Source: JANYJZ01 sp964523395
Lineage (GTDB): Bacteria; Bacteroidota; Ignavibacteria; UBA10030; SZUA-254
Direction: 5' to 3'
DNA: 64,000 nucleotides
Assembly (NCBI GenBank): GCA_964523395.1
Contig: CAZFXS010000005.1
Coordinates: 1 to 64,000, forward strand
Made by a program: the position numbers and the translations under genes
In this document: positions 55,244 to 64,000 of the stretch, in pieces
How the letters are laid out: each line of letters opens with the position of its first letter
Position numbering within the stretch: the first letter of the stretch is position 1
Notes under the pieces: model-generated
What the model was told of the DNA's origin: nothing
Seen by the model: the letters and a program-made list of their open reading frames with translations, nothing else
The model's database searches: none

Positions 55244-55324
55244 TAGTAACCGACCACCGGTCGGTGAAATACCTATCGGTGGTAACATATCAGGTGATTT
55301 AAACGACGTCAAGTTGACGTCTAC
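55243..55324. repeat. Pair of REP-like hairpins after the phosphofructokinase gene
   Basis: GTAG at 55243-55246 precedes an ACCGACC / GGTCGGT hairpin (55249-55265). A second hairpin, GACGTCA / TGACGTC with a 3-nt loop (55305-55321), is followed by TAC, so the minus strand reads GTAG overlapping its stem. The two GTAG marks face outward, as in a BIME. Confidence 0.4.
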
Positions 55325-55396
55325 TACGGGGGTTTTTGAACATTGGATAGCAACGTTTAAGCAAGCTCAAAGACATCAAACAGCGAGGAGGGTGTT

Positions 55397-55435
55397 ATGT
55401 CTATGTCATGCGTTCTTTCAAAGCGAACAGCTTAA
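55397..55435 (+). CDS. Possible 12-residue leader peptide
   Basis: ATG at 55397 preceded by GAGGAGGG at ideal distance, encoding MSMSCVLSKRTA and ending 12 nt before the next gene's ATG. It could couple translation to the T9SS protein. It is too short to judge by composition. Confidence 0.25.
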   Translation: MSMSCVLSKRTA

Positions 55436-55447
55436 ATACTAAACACT

Positions 55448-56737
55448 ATGAGCACAAGGATACTGCTCATAACACTTTTCCTTATCCTTGGGAAACATCT
55501 TCTCTCGTCCCAGACGCTGACGGGGTATGACGGGGAATTGGAATACTTGTACAACCAAACATACACGGTACAACCAATTCCTCCAAACGATACTTCGATA
55601 AGTCCGACCCCGACAGGAGCGGAATGGGGCGTTCCGATGCTATTTATTCTTGATGCGAACGAAGGGGACAGGTTTCAGGTTTCGTTGAGGATTATGGCGG
55701 ATCCCGATAACTGCATTCCATTTACGCCCACTTCATTTCCTCCCAACGGATTGCGATGGGTTGAAAAAGATATTCGTTTTAATCCTGACAGCATCAATTA
55801 CATCACAGTAGACACCAGCAACAAAGCAACCTTTCACCTTGGGTTTACGATCAGTATACCATCGTACGAACGATACCTTCAGGCTCCCCTTATTGTATGC
55901 AGCATGGTGAACACTGTTACCGGCGATGTCATAACGGCTTCGGCATCTGTTTTTTTATACAACCCCGGATTTCCCATTCCTGACACCTGGTGCAAAATGG
56001 AAAACCTCTCGCGGGGATACTCATATTCGTTCACGCCGGATTCCGCAGCACCAGTAATTTCACCCAGGATAAACGGACAGGAGGAGGTGCTGTTCAGCAA
56101 TTTTCAAATACTTGGGGATATTGGCGACTCCATGTACATCAAATTTCATCTGCCGACCTCGCTTGCCAGTGATATCGAAGATGGTACGGGCATCCCCTGC
56201 CGCTTTCTCCCTCATTCAGTTCGCGTAGAAGAAACCGGTGAACTATTCAATCCAAACGAAAGATTCCTGTTCCGGATTACAAAGCAATGTTTTACTTCAT
56301 TTGATTTGGGAATAACATTGGATATTCCCGCCAACATGCCAGCGGGGACGTACACCGGTCACGCATTAGTGGAAATCACCACAATCGGTAACCTTAAGAC
56401 CGGAGAATCAGCGCGAGCGGTAAGTTCATCGGCCGTTATGTTTTACGCGTCGATAATCGACTTAGAAATTCCTGAGAGTTTTTCCCTTTCCCAAAATTAT
56501 CCTAATCCCTTCAACTCCGGCACCAAAATCCGGTTTGGCTTACCCGAACCGGTAAATGTCAACCTTGTCATTTATGATGTCCTTGGCCGTGAAGTCGCAA
56601 CACTTGTCGACGAATTCCGGTATGCAGGAATCCACACAATCGATTGGCAGGCCGAAGGTTTGTCTACCGGACTCTATTTCTACAAACTCACTGCCGGGGA
56701 TTATACGGAAGTAAAGAAACTTACGATCATCAGGTAA
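55448..56737 (+). CDS. T9SS-secreted protein of unknown function
   Basis: 429 residues: signal peptide (MSTRILLITLFLILGKHLLS), a beta-rich middle of about 310 residues without a family I can name, and a T9SS tail (LSQNYPNPFNSGTKIRFGLP, DVLGREVATLVDEFR, ending KKLTIIR). It is presumably surface-exposed. A Cys pair and many Pro/Asn suggest extracellular stability. Monocistronic. Confidence 0.8.
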   Translation: MSTRILLITLFLILGKHLLSSQTLTGYDGELEYLYNQTYTVQPIPPNDTSISPTPTGAEWGVPMLFILDANEGDRFQVSLRIMADPDNCIPFTPTSFPPNGLRWVEKDIRFNPDSINYITVDTSNKATFHLGFTISIPSYERYLQAPLIVCSMVNTVTGDVITASASVFLYNPGFPIPDTWCKMENLSRGYSYSFTPDSAAPVISPRINGQEEVLFSNFQILGDIGDSMYIKFHLPTSLASDIEDGTGIPCRFLPHSVRVEETGELFNPNERFLFRITKQCFTSFDLGITLDIPANMPAGTYTGHALVEITTIGNLKTGESARAVSSSAVMFYASIIDLEIPESFSLSQNYPNPFNSGTKIRFGLPEPVNVNLVIYDVLGREVATLVDEFRYAGIHTIDWQAEGLSTGLYFYKLTAGDYTEVKKLTIIR

Positions 56738-56764
56738 TGACCTAAGGTCATAGCAATTTACTGT

Positions 56765-56780
56765 AAAAGCAATTGCTTTT
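56765..56780. terminator. Weak hairpin terminator after the T9SS protein
   Basis: AAAAGC-AATT-GCTTTT palindrome followed six bases later by TTTTTT. Short stem, weak case. Confidence 0.4.
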
Positions 56781-56908
56781 CACCCATTTTTTCCTCAAAT
56801 TCAGTAGGCATTTCGCATTCTTTTCACAAAACCCGTCCACCTACGCTTCAAAAGTATGAAGCTTCGGGGGATTAAAAAACTCAAAACGAATCAGCTGTTA
56901 CCCGGCTT

Positions 56909-59518
56909 ATGTCCACCCCTTTAATGAAACAATATTCAGCGATGAAGGCAAAGTATCCCGATACGATACTGCTCTTCAGGCTTGGGGATTTTTATGAGAC
57001 ATTCGATGAGGACGCGAAGGTTACCTCTAAAGTCTTAGGTATAACACTTACAAAACGCGGCAACGGCTCCGCGACCGAAACGCCTCTTGCCGGTTTCCCT
57101 TATCACGCGCTCGATGCGTACATGCCGAAGTTACTGAAAGCCGGTTACCGGGTTGCTGTGTGCGAACAAATGGAAGATCCGAAATTCGCCAAAGGGATTG
57201 TCAAGAGAGATGTCATTGAAGTCGTCACGCCCGGGGTCGCATTCTCGGATAAAGTCCTCGACCAGAAACAAAACAATTACCTCTGCGCTGTCGCATTACC
57301 GAATCCCCTGGCTACAGGCGAGGATATCATTGGGCTTGCCTTTATTGATGTCACCACTGCCGAGTTTCACGTCGCTGAAATCCCGCTGAAACAGCTTTCG
57401 GAACAGATCGCGTCGCTTCTTCCTTCTGAAATCCTTGTACAAAAACGGGACAAAGACACCATCGCGCAGCTTCTCCAGAACAGATACACCGGTATTTATT
57501 CAAAGCTGGACGACTGGATTTTTCATTACGACTACGCGTACGAATTATTAATTAATCATTTTAAGACTCAGACATTAAAGGGGTTCGGAGCCGAGGGGAT
57601 GAGGAGTGGGATCATTGCCGCCGGCGCGGTGATGAATTATTTGCAGGAAACGCAAAAGACGAATCTGCTTCACCTGAAAAAATTAAGTCCGTACAATGTC
57701 GGCGAATACATCCTGCTCGATCAGTCAACTAAACGAAATCTTGAAATCACACAGTCGCTCGGCGATTCGGCGGAAGGGACATTGTTCTGGGTGCTTGACA
57801 GAACCAAAACGCCCATGGGCGGACGGCTCCTGAAAAAATGGATTCACCTGCCGCTCAGGAATATCAAACCAATCAAGGAACGGCTTGAAGCAGTTGCCGA
57901 GCTCGTTTCCGGCGAGAAACTGAGAAGCGGAATTGGCGAGACGCTGAAAGGCATCGGGGACCTTGAGCGCCTGATCGCCAAAATCTGTACGAACCGCGCC
58001 AATCCGTGTGAAGTCGTTGCGTTGAAACTGATGCAAACGCAAATCTCAAATCTCAAATCTCAAATCGCGAAGGCAAAATCTCAATCTATTTCCGTTATCG
58101 GCCAACAGCTCAATCCGCTTGCCGAAATCGTCTCCATCATTTCCTCAGCCCTCGCTGACGATCCCTCCCTTTCCTTATCCGACGGCGGAGTCATCAAACG
58201 AGGGTTCAGCGAAGAGCTTGATGAACTCCGCGATATTACATTACACGGCAAAGGCTGGATCGCGAGCCTGCAGAAAACGGAACGTGAGCAGACGGGAATT
58301 TCTTCGCTCAAGGTCGGATTTAACAATGTCTTCGGGTACTACATAGAAATTACGCACACACATAAAGAGAAAGTCCCTGACCGCTACATCAGGAAACAGA
58401 CACTGGCGAACGCGGAACGGTTTATCACTCCCGAACTGAAGGAGTATGAAGAAAAAATCCTGCATGCCGAAGAAAAGATCCTCAATCTCGAGTCAACGCT
58501 GTTCAATGAACTGCGGATGAGGATCGCGGAACGTGCGGCCGCCATCCAGCAGAATGCTCAGGCAGTCGCGCAACTCGATTGTTTTGCTTCGCTTGCAGAA
58601 GCGGCAATTGACCAGAAATATGTCATGCCTGAAATCGATGAGGGTTCGCGTATAGAAATTATTGAAGGACGCCATCCCGTCATCGAACAACTTCTTCCTC
58701 CCGGTGAATCGTATACCTCCAACAATGCCGATCTTGACAGCAACAAAAATCAGATATTGATTATCACCGGCCCGAACATGAGCGGCAAATCGAGCTACCT
58801 GCGGCAGGTCGGGTTGATTACGCTCCTCGCCCAGATCGGGAGCTTTGTTCCGGCAAAGAAAGCGCGCATCGGGATTGTTGACAGGATTTACACGCGAGTC
58901 GGCGCAAGCGACAATATCGCATCAGGTGAGAGTACTTTTCTTGTGGAGATGCATGAGGCGGCAAATATTATCAACACGGCAACGGAAAAAAGTTTGATCT
59001 TGCTCGATGAAATCGGGCGCGGCACAAGCACATTCGACGGCATCAGCATCGCGTGGGCGCTGACGGAGTATATTCACGAACACATTGGCGCGAAAACGCT
59101 GTTTGCGACGCACTACCACGAACTGAACGAGCTTGCCGACCTTTTCCCGCGCATTGTTAATTTCAAAGTTGAAGTAAAGGAATACGGCGACAAGGTAATT
59201 TTCCTCCATAAAGTCTCGCCCGGAACTGCCGACCATTCGTACGGCATCCAGGTCGCGCAAATGGCAGGACTGCCGGATGAAGTGACGGAACGGGCAAAAG
59301 GTATTTTAAGAAATTTAGAAGGTTCTGAGCTTACCGTACACGGAGGGAGCAAGGGTGCAGGGGTGAAAGGGAGAATCGGATCGGCAGAAATGCAGATGAC
59401 GTTGTTTGAGATGAAAGATGATGCCCTGAGGGAAGAATTGAAAAAATTAGATATTGAAAAAATGACGCCGCTGGAGGCATTACAGAAGTTGGCAGAGATA
59501 AAGAAGAAAATAAGTTGA
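56909..59518 (+). CDS. mutS: DNA mismatch repair protein MutS
   Basis: 869 residues. The mismatch-binding motif is in MKQYSAMKAKYPDTILLFRLGDFYETF (Phe-x-Glu equivalent near DFYETF), with connector, lever and clamp domains, and a C-terminal ABC ATPase with Walker A GPNMSGKSSYLR and the DEIGRGTSTFDG Walker B and signature. It starts mismatch repair with MutL. The lever contains a 7-nt-period stretch (residues about 377-393, ISNLKSQIAKAKSQS). The M24 peptidase gene follows after 39 nt. Confidence 0.97.
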   Translation: MSTPLMKQYSAMKAKYPDTILLFRLGDFYETFDEDAKVTSKVLGITLTKRGNGSATETPLAGFPYHALDAYMPKLLKAGYRVAVCEQMEDPKFAKGIVKRDVIEVVTPGVAFSDKVLDQKQNNYLCAVALPNPLATGEDIIGLAFIDVTTAEFHVAEIPLKQLSEQIASLLPSEILVQKRDKDTIAQLLQNRYTGIYSKLDDWIFHYDYAYELLINHFKTQTLKGFGAEGMRSGIIAAGAVMNYLQETQKTNLLHLKKLSPYNVGEYILLDQSTKRNLEITQSLGDSAEGTLFWVLDRTKTPMGGRLLKKWIHLPLRNIKPIKERLEAVAELVSGEKLRSGIGETLKGIGDLERLIAKICTNRANPCEVVALKLMQTQISNLKSQIAKAKSQSISVIGQQLNPLAEIVSIISSALADDPSLSLSDGGVIKRGFSEELDELRDITLHGKGWIASLQKTEREQTGISSLKVGFNNVFGYYIEITHTHKEKVPDRYIRKQTLANAERFITPELKEYEEKILHAEEKILNLESTLFNELRMRIAERAAAIQQNAQAVAQLDCFASLAEAAIDQKYVMPEIDEGSRIEIIEGRHPVIEQLLPPGESYTSNNADLDSNKNQILIITGPNMSGKSSYLRQVGLITLLAQIGSFVPAKKARIGIVDRIYTRVGASDNIASGESTFLVEMHEAANIINTATEKSLILLDEIGRGTSTFDGISIAWALTEYIHEHIGAKTLFATHYHELNELADLFPRIVNFKVEVKEYGDKVIFLHKVSPGTADHSYGIQVAQMAGLPDEVTERAKGILRNLEGSELTVHGGSKGAGVKGRIGSAEMQMTLFEMKDDALREELKKLDIEKMTPLEALQKLAEIKKKIS
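58039..58087. repeat. Heptanucleotide-period repeat inside mutS
   Basis: GCAAATC, then TCAAATC three times (58046-58066), GCGAAGG, CAAAATC, TCAATCT, in 7-base steps, in frame. Protein length here is close to the family norm, so it may be a converted rather than an added segment. Confidence 0.65.
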
Positions 59519-59523
59519 CCTTC

Positions 59524-59558
59524 CTATTAACTAATAACCGACAACAAATAACTGTTTA
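59524..59558. repeat. Short heptanucleotide-period repeat before the M24 gene
   Basis: CTATTAA, CTAATAA, CCGACAA, CAAATAA, CTGTTTA in 7-base steps, filling the mutS-M24 gap up to the start codon. Confidence 0.5.
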
Positions 59559-60802
59559 TGAAAAGACGCCACTTCCTCAAAACCACCGCTGCTGCCGGAG
59601 TAATCTCCCCGCTCGCATTAACGGAAACATTTTCACAACAGACACAGAGCGAAAATCCCCGTGTCAAGGAATTCCGTGACCGGATAAAGCCGATTACAAA
59701 AGAAGACCGGCAAGCGAGGATTGAAAATGCACGGCGCCTTATGACGGAACAAAACATTGATGCCCTGCTCTGCGAAGGAGGTCCTTCACTCAATTATTTT
59801 GCCGGCGTCAACTGGGGACGAAGTGAGCGGCTGTTCGCAATGATACTTCCAAAGAATGGAAACCCCCAGTACATTGCCCCAAAGTTCGAGGAATCCCGCG
59901 CGCAGGAACATGTCGGTTCCGCACGGCTGTTGACCTGGGAAGAAGATCAAAGTCCGTACAACGCCCTGCGGACGATCATGCAGGACAACAACATGCCCAA
60001 CGGCACCATTGCCATAGAGGAAACATCCCGGTATTTTGTTACAGAGCGCATTGGCAAGGAAATCCCTTCACTAAAAGTTGTCAGCGGCACGCCGGTAACG
60101 GCAGAGTGCCGTTGCGTGAAATCGGCGCATGAAATCGAACTGATGCAGATCGCCGATGATATTACCGCCGAAGTATTTAAAACCGCCGTCACAAAGCTGA
60201 AAGAAGGAATGACTGAACGGGAGTTTGGCGGAATCGTATCAAAACTGTTTACGGAATTTGGTGTCAACGGCGGGGCATTGGTGCTGTTCGGCGAAGCATC
60301 TGCACATCCGCACGGGCTTGAGAAACCAAACAAGTTGAAAGAAGGAGATATTGTCCTGATTGACGGCGGTTGCTCAGTGGGAGGATACGCTTCGGATGTT
60401 ACGCGAACAACCGTGTTTGGGAAACCGACCGAGAAAATGAAATCTGTCTGGAACATCGTTCGCAAAGCGCAGGACGCCGCTCTTGCAACCGCAAAACCGG
60501 GAGTACCCGCAGAGCAAATTGACGCGGCGGCGAGAAAAGTCATTACGGACGCGGGATACGGTCCCGATTACAAATATTTCACTCATCGTCTCGGCCACGG
60601 CATCGGCATGGAAGGACATGAATGGTATTATCTCGTCCGCGGAAATACGCGTGCCGAGAAAACGGGCGAAACGCACAGCAATGAACCGGGTGTTTATATT
60701 GTGAGTGAATTCGGCATCCGCCTCGAAGACGAAATGCTGATTACTGAAGACGGCGCAAAGCTCCTTCTTCCGCAGGCGGAAAGCTTAGAAAAGATTTTTT
60801 AA
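59558..60802 (+). CDS. M24-family metallopeptidase (Xaa-Pro aminopeptidase-like) with Tat signal
   Basis: 414 residues. The N-terminus MKRRHFLKTTAAAGVISPLA is a twin-arginine signal (RRHFLK), so the folded enzyme is exported. A creatinase N-domain (about 55-190) is followed by the pita-bread M24 domain with the metal ligands Asp (VLIDGG), Asp (ASDVTRT), His (RLGHGIG), Glu (HSNEPG) and Glu (RLEDE). It likely removes residues before proline from periplasmic peptides or acts as a general Xaa-Pro peptidase. It follows mutS by 39 nt without a clear own promoter. Confidence 0.9.
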   Translation: MKRRHFLKTTAAAGVISPLALTETFSQQTQSENPRVKEFRDRIKPITKEDRQARIENARRLMTEQNIDALLCEGGPSLNYFAGVNWGRSERLFAMILPKNGNPQYIAPKFEESRAQEHVGSARLLTWEEDQSPYNALRTIMQDNNMPNGTIAIEETSRYFVTERIGKEIPSLKVVSGTPVTAECRCVKSAHEIELMQIADDITAEVFKTAVTKLKEGMTEREFGGIVSKLFTEFGVNGGALVLFGEASAHPHGLEKPNKLKEGDIVLIDGGCSVGGYASDVTRTTVFGKPTEKMKSVWNIVRKAQDAALATAKPGVPAEQIDAAARKVITDAGYGPDYKYFTHRLGHGIGMEGHEWYYLVRGNTRAEKTGETHSNEPGVYIVSEFGIRLEDEMLITEDGAKLLLPQAESLEKIF

Positions 60803-60807
60803 CAAAT

Positions 60808-60860
60808 CTAGCGTCCATTTCGCAAATGGACATCATGTCCGATTACGAATCGGACGCTAC
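60808..60860. repeat. BIME-like pair of REP hairpins
   Basis: CTAG-C, hairpin GTCCATTT-CGC-AAATGGAC (60813-60831), ATCAT, hairpin GTCCGATT-ACG-AATCGGAC (60837-60855), then GCTAC. Outer TAGCGTCC / GGACGCTA (60809-60816 and 60852-60859) also pair. On the minus strand the right half begins GTAG, the tetranucleotide seen next to other hairpins in this window. Confidence 0.6.
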
Positions 60861-60880
60861 GATACTCATGGGGAAATATT

Positions 60881-61372
60881 ATGACTACAGGTGAGATCAA
60901 AACACTCTTTACTTTTAACACATGGGCAACCAACAAACTCCTCGAAACACTGGCCCAGATTCCGGAGGCGCAATATCTTCAGGACATGAAAAGCAGTCAT
61001 GGCGGCATGCACGGCACATTGGTTCATATCATTGCCGCGCAAAAGATGTGGCTTTCCCGCTGGGTTGGCAAACCTGATGCTTCCCTTGTGCAGGCAAGCA
61101 GTTACCCGGCGTTCAATGACGCCAGGAAACTCTGGGAACAGGTGGATGCAGATACACAGACATTCGTTCATTCACTCACCGATGAAAAGATCCAATCGGC
61201 ATTTTCCATGACAACGATGCGCGGCGAGACGTTTTCACACATGTACGGGCAGGCAATGCAACATCTGATTAATCACTCATCATATCACCGCGGGCAGATT
61301 GTAACAATGATCCGTCAAATTGGTATGAAACCGCCCGCCACAGACATGATTGCGTATTTTCGGACTTTATAA
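60881..61372 (+). CDS. DinB-family protein
   Basis: 163 residues, four-helix DinB/YfiT fold. FTFNTWATNKLLETL, HGTLVHIIAAQ and INHSSYHRGQIVTMI carry three histidines placed to bind a divalent metal. DinB-like proteins are thiol-dependent S-transferases or of unknown role; many are stress-induced. A solo gene right after the BIME-like repeat. Confidence 0.9.
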   Translation: MTTGEIKTLFTFNTWATNKLLETLAQIPEAQYLQDMKSSHGGMHGTLVHIIAAQKMWLSRWVGKPDASLVQASSYPAFNDARKLWEQVDADTQTFVHSLTDEKIQSAFSMTTMRGETFSHMYGQAMQHLINHSSYHRGQIVTMIRQIGMKPPATDMIAYFRTL

Positions 61373-61462
61373 ATGATTTTGTAACAGTCCAAATCTTTAA
61401 TATCTTAAACAAGAGTATGCACGATACACTTTACACCGATTATCCCATTGAAAGAATATGTT

Positions 61463-64000
61463 ATGAGTAATATCATTCGTTTGTCCTTCATAGCAGGAAT
61501 ATTCACCCTTACTCTTTTTGTTACCATCAAGTACAGCAGCACCGTTTCCCCGCAACAGCACAATCCACAACGCTCCGGCGCAATGGAAGCGCTGGATTTC
61601 TGGACACAGGCACGCGCGTATCCATATCCCGATATTGCTCCGGATAAACATTACAATGCCTACCAGCAAATCAGAAAATTCAAAAAAGAACAGAGATCCC
61701 CCTTCGCAAATTTACCCGGGTGGAATTATATCGGACCCGATAATCTTTCAGGCCGCATGATCAGCGTTACGCTGAACCCGCAAAATCCGAATACAATCTA
61801 TGCCGGTGCAGCCAGCGGCGGATTGTGGCGATCGTACACCGGCGGCGTTGCGGGTGACTGGCATCGCGTGGCAACAGGGTTTCCCGTGCTGGGAGTGGGA
61901 GCCATTGCAATTAACCCGGCTGATTCGAACGTCATGTACATCGGTACCGGAGAAGTGTACCGTTACGGCGGATCGCTTGGCGGATTAGTTATCAGAACGA
62001 CGCGCGGAAGTTATGGTATCGGAATTTTGAAGACGACTGATGGGGGCACGACCTGGGCAAAAAGCCTTGATTGGTCATATAATCAGCAGTCCGGTGTTCA
62101 AGCAATTAAAACCAATCCGCTGAACCCGGGGACAGTCTGGGCCGCGACAACGGAAGGAATTTACAAATCGACCAACGCCGGCGCGACATGGACTCTCTCA
62201 TTACTGGTGTATATGGGGCAGGATATAGTTATTCACCCAGTTGACACCAATCGCGTGATCGTTTCTGTGGGTAATCTTGATATCAATCCCGCTATTTTCC
62301 GGACTTCAGACGGCGGAAGCAACTGGGAGATTATTACCCCAACAGGATTTTCAGGAAAAACACTCCTCGACTCGCCTCCCTCCTTCCCCGACATTGTTTA
62401 CGCAAGCATCGCCGACAGCACCACAGGAGTGGGAAGCCTCTGGCGAACCACAAACTTCGGGGATACGTGGACGCAGATGAGTACGAACGTGACAAATAAT
62501 ATCTTCGGCGTCCAGGGATGGTACTCGCATTATGTCGCCGTCTTCCCGACCGATGCAAATATTGTCTTTCATGCTTCTGTGGGCGCGTCCAAATCTTCAA
62601 ACGGGGGAGTTACATTTACAGGAACCGGAGGTCTTTATTCTGACAATCATGATTTTGCATATGACCCTCTCACTCCGAATATTCTATACTCTGCAAACGA
62701 TGACGGCATATACCGTTCGACAAACTTTGGCGCCACATTTACACAAGTCAATGGCGGCTTGGGAACAGGACAGCTGTACAATGGCTTTTCCAACTCAACA
62801 ACTGATTCCTTGATAGCACTGGTACAATCTCAGGATCACATACCGGGATATTTATATCAGGGATCGACGACATGGGCACTGAGCGCGGCGGATGAGTCGG
62901 GTTGGACGGCAATTGACCCGCTCAATGATTCCATCATGTACGCGGTGACCAGATTTGGCCAGACTATTCGGAAATCGATAAACCGTGGTGCTTCTTTTCC
63001 CGCAGGTGTCAGCCTCGGAACAAATGGAGCGTGGAATTCGCCGGTGGTCATTTCACCATCAAACCCTTCAATTCTGTATGTCGGGAAAACCCGAATTTAC
63101 AAATCAACAAACTCATCGGCCAGCTGGGCAGCGACCAACGGAAATACAGACCTGGACGGCAACCCCGCGCTTGCTATGGCAATTTCCGCGACTGATCCCG
63201 ATACAGTGTATGTGGGTATGGCGCCCTACGTTACGAACGCCCATCTGTTCCGCACGACAAATGGGGGTACATCGTGGACAAATATTACAGGAACATTGCC
63301 GGACCGATATCCTCTCGATCTCGCTGTCGACCCCGATAATTCCCAGATTGTTTATGCGGCATTCGGAGGTTTTGGAACAGGACATATTTTCAAAACAACT
63401 AACGCCGGCTCCGCCTGGACGGATATCAGCGGCACATTACCGGATATTCCTGTTACCGCAATTCTTGTTGATCCCCAAAATTCCAATGTGGTGTATATCG
63501 GGACTGATATCGGAGTCCATGTCTCAACAAATGGGGGTGCCACATGGAATACCTTCGATGAAGGACTGCCGGAAGCTATTATCGTTTCGGATTTAAGCAT
63601 GACGGCGTCGAACCGGACGATCCGTGTCGGCACACATGGCAATGGAGCGTTTGAGCGCAAAATGCCGGGAAATTTACCGCTTATTTCTGTCGTGACTCCA
63701 AATGGCGGTGAGTCCTGGCAGGTTGGAGCGGTGCATGTCATTCAGTGGGAAGAAGCATTAATCCCATCCGTAAAACTTGAGTATACAACCGATAACGGAT
63801 CAACGTGGAGCCTGATAGCAACAAATGTTAACTGGTCATCAACAGGGTATCAATGGACCATACCGCCGGTAACATCGACACAAACAAGGATAAAGGCAAC
63901 TTCACTGGCTGATACGGCTATCTTTGCCCAGAGTGCAAATCCATTCACCATTTACTTCGATGGCACAATCGTTTCAGTGAAAAACCGATGGAATCTTGTT
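61463..64000 (+). CDS. Secreted multi-propeller (VPS10/BNR-like) protein, C-terminus beyond window edge
   Basis: Open for 846 codons from the ATG at 61463 to the right edge. A signal anchor (about 5-25) precedes a long series of repeats: DGGTTW, NAGATW, DGGSNW, FGDTW, NGGVTF, FGATF, NGGTSW, NAGSAW, NGGATW. These Asp-box/VPS10-like blades form one or two propellers, with DPxNxxxxY blade starts (VDPDNSQIVYA). Near the cut lies a Kre9/Knh1-like Ig domain (TPNGGESWQVGAVHVIQW). A T9SS tail probably follows outside. It is likely a surface or extracellular protein, with exact activity unknown. Confidence 0.85.
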   Translation, partial: MSNIIRLSFIAGIFTLTLFVTIKYSSTVSPQQHNPQRSGAMEALDFWTQARAYPYPDIAPDKHYNAYQQIRKFKKEQRSPFANLPGWNYIGPDNLSGRMISVTLNPQNPNTIYAGAASGGLWRSYTGGVAGDWHRVATGFPVLGVGAIAINPADSNVMYIGTGEVYRYGGSLGGLVIRTTRGSYGIGILKTTDGGTTWAKSLDWSYNQQSGVQAIKTNPLNPGTVWAATTEGIYKSTNAGATWTLSLLVYMGQDIVIHPVDTNRVIVSVGNLDINPAIFRTSDGGSNWEIITPTGFSGKTLLDSPPSFPDIVYASIADSTTGVGSLWRTTNFGDTWTQMSTNVTNNIFGVQGWYSHYVAVFPTDANIVFHASVGASKSSNGGVTFTGTGGLYSDNHDFAYDPLTPNILYSANDDGIYRSTNFGATFTQVNGGLGTGQLYNGFSNSTTDSLIALVQSQDHIPGYLYQGSTTWALSAADESGWTAIDPLNDSIMYAVTRFGQTIRKSINRGASFPAGVSLGTNGAWNSPVVISPSNPSILYVGKTRIYKSTNSSASWAATNGNTDLDGNPALAMAISATDPDTVYVGMAPYVTNAHLFRTTNGGTSWTNITGTLPDRYPLDLAVDPDNSQIVYAAFGGFGTGHIFKTTNAGSAWTDISGTLPDIPVTAILVDPQNSNVVYIGTDIGVHVSTNGGATWNTFDEGLPEAIIVSDLSMTASNRTIRVGTHGNGAFERKMPGNLPLISVVTPNGGESWQVGAVHVIQWEEALIPSVKLEYTTDNGSTWSLIATNVNWSSTGYQWTIPPVTSTQTRIKATSLADTAIFAQSANPFTIYFDGTIVSVKNRWNLV

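Noticed and set aside
1..64000. tRNA, rRNA, CRISPR arrays, prophage genes
   Set aside because: Looked for T-loop motifs, regular 25-40-bp direct repeats with spacers, integrases and structural phage genes; none seen by eye.

Overview
The window reads as chromosome of a Gram-negative member of the Fibrobacteres-Chlorobi-Bacteroidetes group, most likely Ignavibacteria-like. Four secreted proteins end in type IX secretion (Por/T9SS) sorting domains containing QNYPNPFN or QNFPNPFN and closing with a basic tail. Two more secreted proteins, cut off by the window edges, look similar. There are several outer-membrane barrel proteins, base composition is fairly balanced, and housekeeping genes dominate. 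Recognisable promoters are of the TTGAYT/TTGCAT-N17-TATATT type. I see no tRNA, rRNA, CRISPR array, prophage or complete insertion sequence. The species assignment is inference from these features.

Layout. 1-5 kb: a truncated lamin-tail-domain secreted protein, a sialidase-like T9SS protein and a PAS-GAF hybrid histidine kinase with two receiver domains. 5-13 kb: a short intergenic gap with two perfect DnaA boxes, an AddA/RecB-like helicase-nuclease, a patatin-POTRA-Omp85 fusion and a family-4 glycosyltransferase. 13-16 kb: an alpha/beta hydrolase overlapping a membrane-anchored M28 peptidase. 16-24 kb (minus strand): yggS, divIVA-like, punA, ileS, traR/dksA-like, lspA, rluD, which is the ylmE-divIVA-ileS-ylyA-lspA-ylyB order of Firmicutes with punA inserted. 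24-28 kb: a TPR protein and larE, a small orphan membrane protein, and a T9SS-targeted intradiol dioxygenase. 28-35 kb: a metallopeptidase-propeller-barrel fusion and a complete TRAP-TatT transporter operon (tatT-dctP-dctQ-dctM). 35-43 kb: a GHL10-type hydrolase, secD-secF-STAS, purA and a histidine kinase. 43-51 kb: a MITE-like element, a Uma2 nuclease, then a minus-strand operon of a DUF2085 membrane protein, a second membrane protein, an M1-like peptidase lacking GxMEN, and a large PQQ-dehydrogenase/PKD/PA14/T9SS protein. 51-64 kb: agmatinase, an ECF sigma/anti-sigma pair, a phosphofructokinase with pyrophosphate-type active-site residues, a T9SS protein, mutS, an M24 peptidase with a Tat signal, DinB, and a truncated propeller protein.

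No gene set here is clearly a new defence or mobile system. The most unusual signals are in the small-scale DNA. (1) Arrays with a strict 7-nt period but different unit sequences occur in intergenic DNA and inside ileS and mutS; the ileS one appears to add an in-frame insertion. (2) REP/BIME-like hairpins carry an adjacent GTAG tetranucleotide, the signature used by REP-associated tyrosine transposases. (3) A 138-bp palindromic element is flanked by a 10-11-bp direct repeat. (4) Two perfect DnaA boxes lie in one AT-rich gap.
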